Shown here piece after piece: positions 15,426 through 18,690 of a DNA stretch of 18,690 nt (the first letter of the stretch is position 1; each line of letters opens with the position of its first letter). Source of the stretch: Ignavibacteria bacterium UBA6688 (GTDB lineage: Bacteria > Bacteroidota > Ignavibacteria > UBA10030); assembly GCA_002454845.1 (NCBI GenBank), contig DKJQ01000233.1, positions 1 through 18,690 on the forward strand, written 5' to 3'. A program made the translations under genes and the position numbers. The notes under the pieces were generated by a model. The model had not been told where the DNA came from and ran no database searches. It saw only the letters and a list, made by a program, of their open reading frames with translations.

Positions 15426-16643
15426 TTACTCATACCGAAGTGCATCGATGACATTGGACATGGCCGCTTTCCACGCAGGATAGAGTCCGAAGAAGATACC
15501 GACGAGCGACGAAAAGAGAAAACTGATGACGATGGAGTTCAGGGAGATAATCGGCGTCAGGTTGCCATACGTGGTTATAAGGTAGGAAGCGATGAGGCCG
15601 ACCGCAATGCCCATGCATCCACCGACAACGCTCATGACCACGGACTCAATCAGGAACTGCCACATGATATCGTTTCTACGAGCCCCGATGGCCTTCCGGA
15701 TGCCAATCTCCTTGGTCCGTTCCGTGACGGAGACGATCATGATGTTCATGATACCGATACCGCCGACCAGCAGCGATACCGCTGCGATGCCTGCCAGAAG
15801 AAAGGTGAAGGTCTGCTGTGTTTCCTGGAACGTCGATATGATGTCGGCCTGGTTGCGGATGGTGAAATCGTTGTCCACATCCTCCCTCAGCCGGTGTTCC
15901 CGCCGCAGGGCGCGTTCGATATCAAGAAACGCCTGGTCCATAAGGTGATCGCCAGCCACCTTTGCCGTAATCTGCGAAAGATAGTCGACGCCGAAAATGC
16001 GGCGTTGCGCCGTGGTCAGAGGGACGATGATCTGATCGTCCGGGTTCTGCCATCCGCTCTGCCCCTTTGACTCGAGAATGCCAATAATCTCGAACGATTG
16101 CCCGGCGATCCTGATGGTCTTTCCGAGGGGGTTGACACTCGGGAAGAGGTTCTCGACGATGTTGTTACCCAGCACACACACTTTCGCCACACCCACCACC
16201 TCGGCGTGGGTGAAATACCGGCCTGCCACGACGGCGAAGTTCCTCACCGTCTCATATTCGGGGGTGGTCCCGACGATGCGCGTGTTCCAGTTCCTGTTTT
16301 CATACTTCACCTGCGCATTACGATTAAACTCGGGGACGACCGCATCAATCGTACTGACCCGCGCCCGGATCGCGTCCGCATCGGCGTTTCTCATTCGAAC
16401 ACTGCTGCCAAACTGAACCACCGTGATCCCACCTCCCCGGTGAGCCCCGGGAGAGACAAACAGAAGGTTGGAACCGAGCGATTGAATTCTTTCAATGACC
16501 GCCTTCTGGGCCCCCTCCCCGATTGCTATCATCGTTATGACCGCCGCCACACCGATGATAATGCCCAGCATGGTCAACAGAGCGCGAAGCTTGTTGGCAA
16601 CCAATGCTGCCAACGCCGTTAGGAAACTTTCCCGGAAGTTCAT
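15426..16643 (-). CDS. MacB/FtsX-type ABC transporter permease, no ATPase domain
   Basis: This inner-membrane protein resembles the permease half of MacB-type mechanotransmitting exporters. An N-terminal TM helix (about residues 22-45, LTMLGIIIGVAAVITMIAIG) is followed by the large MacB periplasmic core domain. Three C-terminal helices follow, with the FtsX-family signature segment (GGIGIMNIMIVSVTERTKEIGIRKAIGA) before the last two. The length of 405 residues fits a stand-alone permease. E. coli MacB has an N-terminal ATPase fused to this part; here none is fused and none is encoded beside it. The ATG lies 9 bases after the MacA-like stop, with AGGGG overlapping that stop as ribosome binding site. 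It is followed by the second adaptor gene. Confidence 0.88.
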   Translation of the reverse strand: MNFRESFLTALAALVANKLRALLTMLGIIIGVAAVITMIAIGEGAQKAVIERIQSLGSNLLFVSPGAHRGGGITVVQFGSSVRMRNADADAIRARVSTIDAVVPEFNRNAQVKYENRNWNTRIVGTTPEYETVRNFAVVAGRYFTHAEVVGVAKVCVLGNNIVENLFPSVNPLGKTIRIAGQSFEIIGILESKGQSGWQNPDDQIIVPLTTAQRRIFGVDYLSQITAKVAGDHLMDQAFLDIERALRREHRLREDVDNDFTIRNQADIISTFQETQQTFTFLLAGIAAVSLLVGGIGIMNIMIVSVTERTKEIGIRKAIGARRNDIMWQFLIESVVMSVVGGCMGIAVGLIASYLITTYGNLTPIISLNSIVISFLFSSLVGIFFGLYPAWKAAMSNVIDALRYE

Positions 16644-16652
16644 GGTCGGCCC

Positions 16653-18203
16653 CTATCGCCCCCCGCCCCGAACGTTACCGCCCCCCAGACCGCCCACGCT
16701 GTTCATGTTCCGCATCCGCTCGTTCATCTGATCTGCAGCAAGTTTCGCGCGTGAGATGGTTACAATTTGTATTTCCTCCCCCTCTTTCAGCCCGTCGAGG
16801 ACCTCGGAATGATCAAAGTTACTTGGACCCACTTTGATAACGCGGGCAATAAACTTATTATCCTCTCTCACCATGACCAACCGTTCCCGTACTTCATTTT
16901 CGTTGCTCACCTGGGAGGCTCGACGGCCTCGCGGGCCGGCGGCAGTTCCGCCGCCGAAGAACATCATCCCTCCTCCACCACCACCACCCATCGGAGATCC
17001 TCCCTCCTGTCCTCCTTGTCCACCTCCCGCGCGCTGGCGCATCTGGCTCATCCGTTCACGCTGTTCGGGGGTCATCTTTGCCATTTGGTCCTGAAAATAT
17101 TTTCTTCGTTCGTCCGGGGACATGTTTTGTGTTTTTTCGCGCAGGGCTCGAAAATCAAACGGCTGATCCTCCGCGACTGCCGGCCCATTGGATTTCACAC
17201 TGTCCTGTTTTACTTCAGCAGGCGGGGTCGCTTCGTTCCGGAGTGAAGCCAGCATCGCCTGGCCCTGCTCGCTCCGTGGATCTTTCAGGGCTTCATTCGG
17301 TACCAGGACGACTTGTTGGCGGCGGAAAATCTCAATATCGACCGCACAGCTCATCCCCGCTTTCAACTTGCCGCTCAGATTCCGCACCAGGATCACCACA
17401 CTGAACGTGGTGACATTTTGCTGGGATTTTCCGAGCGGGGATATCCGGATCACTTCGCCGTTAAAGCCGTCATCGGGATATGCGTCGGCCACGACCCGGG
17501 CGCGTTGTCCTTCCCGGACTTTCCCGATATCGACCTCATCCACGTTCGTCTCCACATGCACCTGTTCCATATCGGCGATCGTTGCAAGGACGGTTCCGCC
17601 CCCGACATTCGAAACGCCGGAGGAAATAATCTGGCCTACTTCGACATTCTTGGAAAGCACGATCCCGGAGCTTGGCGCAATAATCCGGGTATCCTGAAGT
17701 CGCTCCTGCATGGTTGCAAGGGCCGCCCGGCCTTTCAACAACTGGGATTTGGCCCGGACGTTCTCCACGTTGATTTGATCACGCTCCTGCTGTGAGATCA
17801 GGGCCTTCTCGAAGAGTTCGATGGCACGCTTGTAGTTATTCTCCTGCTGCAGCGCGTTCGCCTCGGCCAGTGCGAGGTCGGCGTGCGCCTGTTCGTAATC
17901 ATTCTGCGCCGTTTTTTGGTCAAGGGCAATCAAGAGTGCCCCCTTGGAGACATACTCCCCCTCCTCAACGTTGAGCTGCTCGATCTGTCCGCTTGCCTTG
18001 GACTTGACCTCGATGCGATTGATCGGCTGTACCACGCCATTGGCCGAGACGGTGAGGTTCAAATCGCCTCGTTCGATTTTCACGATGCGTGTCACCTGCC
18101 CGGCCGGGGCCGCTTCAATATTTTCGTTGCTGCCAAGGAAGAAGTAACCGAAGGCTCCCGCAGCAACGATGAGAACTCCAACGACGATAACGATTTTCTT
18201 CAT
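16653..18203 (-). CDS. MacA-like periplasmic adaptor with Spy-like/glycine-rich insertion
   Basis: Membrane fusion protein expected to pair with the MacB-type permease that follows 9 bases later. It is anchored by an N-terminal TM helix (residues 3-24), not a lipobox. It then shows the lipoyl half (LTVSANGVVQPINRIEVKSKASG), a long coiled-coil hairpin (about 100-165), the second lipoyl half (IIAPSSGIVLSKNVEVGQII) and barrel domain (VDEVDIGKVREGQRARV). Between the barrel (about 307) and the membrane-proximal domain (about 432) there is an extra stretch of about 125 residues. It holds two LTxxQ-like motifs, MSPDE (361-365) and MTPEQ (377-381), then a Gly-rich run. The C-terminus is also Gly-rich. 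At 516 residues it is much longer than E. coli MacA (371). AAGGAG at 18213-18218, 9 bases upstream, supports the start. Confidence 0.88.
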   Translation of the reverse strand: MKKIVIVVGVLIVAAGAFGYFFLGSNENIEAAPAGQVTRIVKIERGDLNLTVSANGVVQPINRIEVKSKASGQIEQLNVEEGEYVSKGALLIALDQKTAQNDYEQAHADLALAEANALQQENNYKRAIELFEKALISQQERDQINVENVRAKSQLLKGRAALATMQERLQDTRIIAPSSGIVLSKNVEVGQIISSGVSNVGGGTVLATIADMEQVHVETNVDEVDIGKVREGQRARVVADAYPDDGFNGEVIRISPLGKSQQNVTTFSVVILVRNLSGKLKAGMSCAVDIEIFRRQQVVLVPNEALKDPRSEQGQAMLASLRNEATPPAEVKQDSVKSNGPAVAEDQPFDFRALREKTQNMSPDERRKYFQDQMAKMTPEQRERMSQMRQRAGGGQGGQEGGSPMGGGGGGGMMFFGGGTAAGPRGRRASQVSNENEVRERLVMVREDNKFIARVIKVGPSNFDHSEVLDGLKEGEEIQIVTISRAKLAADQMNERMRNMNSVGGLGGGNVRGGGR

Positions 18204-18212
18204 CTCTACAAA

Positions 18213-18218
18213 CTCCTT
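18213..18218 (-). promoter_or_regulatory. Strong ribosome binding site of the MacA-like gene
   Basis: AAGGAG (minus strand) lies 9 bases before the ATG at 18203, in the 60-base gap after the Spy-like gene. It is the best Shine-Dalgarno match in the operon, so the adaptor may be made more than its neighbours. Confidence 0.7.
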
Positions 18219-18263
18219 GCGCTAAGATACATGTGACAAAGTTCCGATTTCAAGGACACGATC

Positions 18264-18641
18264 CTACTTATGGTTTTCCCGCTTCTTGTCCCGGTCTTCC
18301 TGCTCTTTGATGTAACTATCGTAGAACGCATTCTGTTCCGGCGTCAACAGTTTTCGAATTTCCATTCGAAGCGTGTCGCGCTTCTGCCGAAAGATCTCCG
18401 AATACGTCTTCTTCACCTCGCTGAACCGCACGCGATGCGCATCGAAAATCGTATCAACTCTCGCTGCCTGCACCGGGTCCAGACGCAACCGTTCGGCGAA
18501 TTGCCTCTGATATTCAACCCGAGGCACACGAGATCCGCCATTGGAGGAAACGAAAAACGTCTTTGCGGCATACCCGCCGCCGACGACCCCCAGGAGAAAA
18601 CTCGCAATAATAAACAAGAAGGTTTTTGTCTTCAGTCCCAT
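18264..18641 (-). CDS. Small periplasmic Spy/CpxP-like (LTxxQ) protein
   Basis: A 125-residue protein with an N-terminal membrane segment (residues 6-24, FLFIIASFLLGVVGGGYAA) and then a charged, all-helical body. It carries two LTxxQ-type motifs, LDPVQ (54-58) and LTPEQ (99-103), in the spacing seen in Spy, CpxP and the CnrX-like metal-resistance proteins. Those proteins act in the periplasm as chaperones or sensors that report envelope or metal stress. It lacks a clear cleavage site, so it may stay membrane-anchored. It is the first gene of the efflux operon inside the window, 60 bases before the MacA-like gene. Upstream (18642-18690) AGGTGG sits just before the ATG; no gene end or definite promoter is visible before the window edge, so genes farther right may be co-transcribed. 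No His/Cys-rich metal site is seen. Confidence 0.75.
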   Translation of the reverse strand: MGLKTKTFLFIIASFLLGVVGGGYAAKTFFVSSNGGSRVPRVEYQRQFAERLRLDPVQAARVDTIFDAHRVRFSEVKKTYSEIFRQKRDTLRMEIRKLLTPEQNAFYDSYIKEQEDRDKKRENHK

Positions 18642-18690
18642 GCGACCACCTATTTTGAAATTGCAGCAAAAATGATATCATCCTTTGAAA

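Noticed and set aside
18672..18681. ATGATATCAT, a 10-base perfect palindrome upstream of the Spy-like gene
   Set aside because: Possible operator, but it is short, AT-rich, unique in the window and close to the edge, so chance is as likely.

Overview
The window looks like ordinary chromosome from a moderately GC-rich, diderm (Gram-negative-type) bacterium. Evidence for an outer membrane is a murein transglycosylase lipoprotein and two periplasmic efflux adaptors. Gene content (PDH E1 alpha/E1 beta/E2, an acyl-CoA carboxylase beta subunit, MltD with many LysM repeats, MacB-like permease plus RND pump, Spy-like protein) would fit the Bacteroidota/Chlorobiota/Ignavibacteriota group, but the exact lineage is an inference. 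No rRNA, tRNA, CRISPR array, transposase or phage gene is seen.

Layout. Positions 98-3458 (+) hold a pyruvate dehydrogenase operon (E1 alpha, E1 beta, E2) with a candidate promoter at 22-49 and a strong hairpin terminator at 3487-3514; E3 is not in the window. Positions 3614-6537 (+) hold a complete group I ECF vitamin/metal importer in the order S, T, A, A', with overlapping genes. It ends in a 14-bp perfect hairpin (6565-6596) that can serve both converging transcripts. Positions 6654-9137 (-) encode an MltD-type lytic transglycosylase lipoprotein with five LysM repeats. Positions 9266-10813 (-) encode a carboxyltransferase of the propionyl-CoA carboxylase/methylmalonyl-CoA decarboxylase family. 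Both of these (-) genes have good TTGATT-N17-TATNTT promoters. Positions 11089-18641 (-) form an envelope-efflux operon transcribed right to left: Spy/CpxP-like periplasmic protein, MacA-like adaptor, MacB/FtsX-type permease, a second lipoprotein adaptor, and an RND pump.

How the parts work together. The PDH genes feed acetyl-CoA to central metabolism. The ECF module imports a small substrate that the sequence does not identify. The right-hand operon combines parts of two pump types (ABC and RND) under one transcript, but no ABC ATPase and no TolC-type outer-membrane channel lies inside the window.

Most interesting points: the two ECF ATPases are degenerate in complementary ways, so that all defects fall on one composite ATP site; the MacA-like adaptor carries an inserted Spy-like/LTxxQ-like and glycine-rich segment next to a free-standing Spy-like gene; the permease lacks a local ATPase; and a short phrase before the E2 gene resembles a dispersed intergenic sequence seen in many environmental genomes. 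I found no clear, wholly new multi-gene system.
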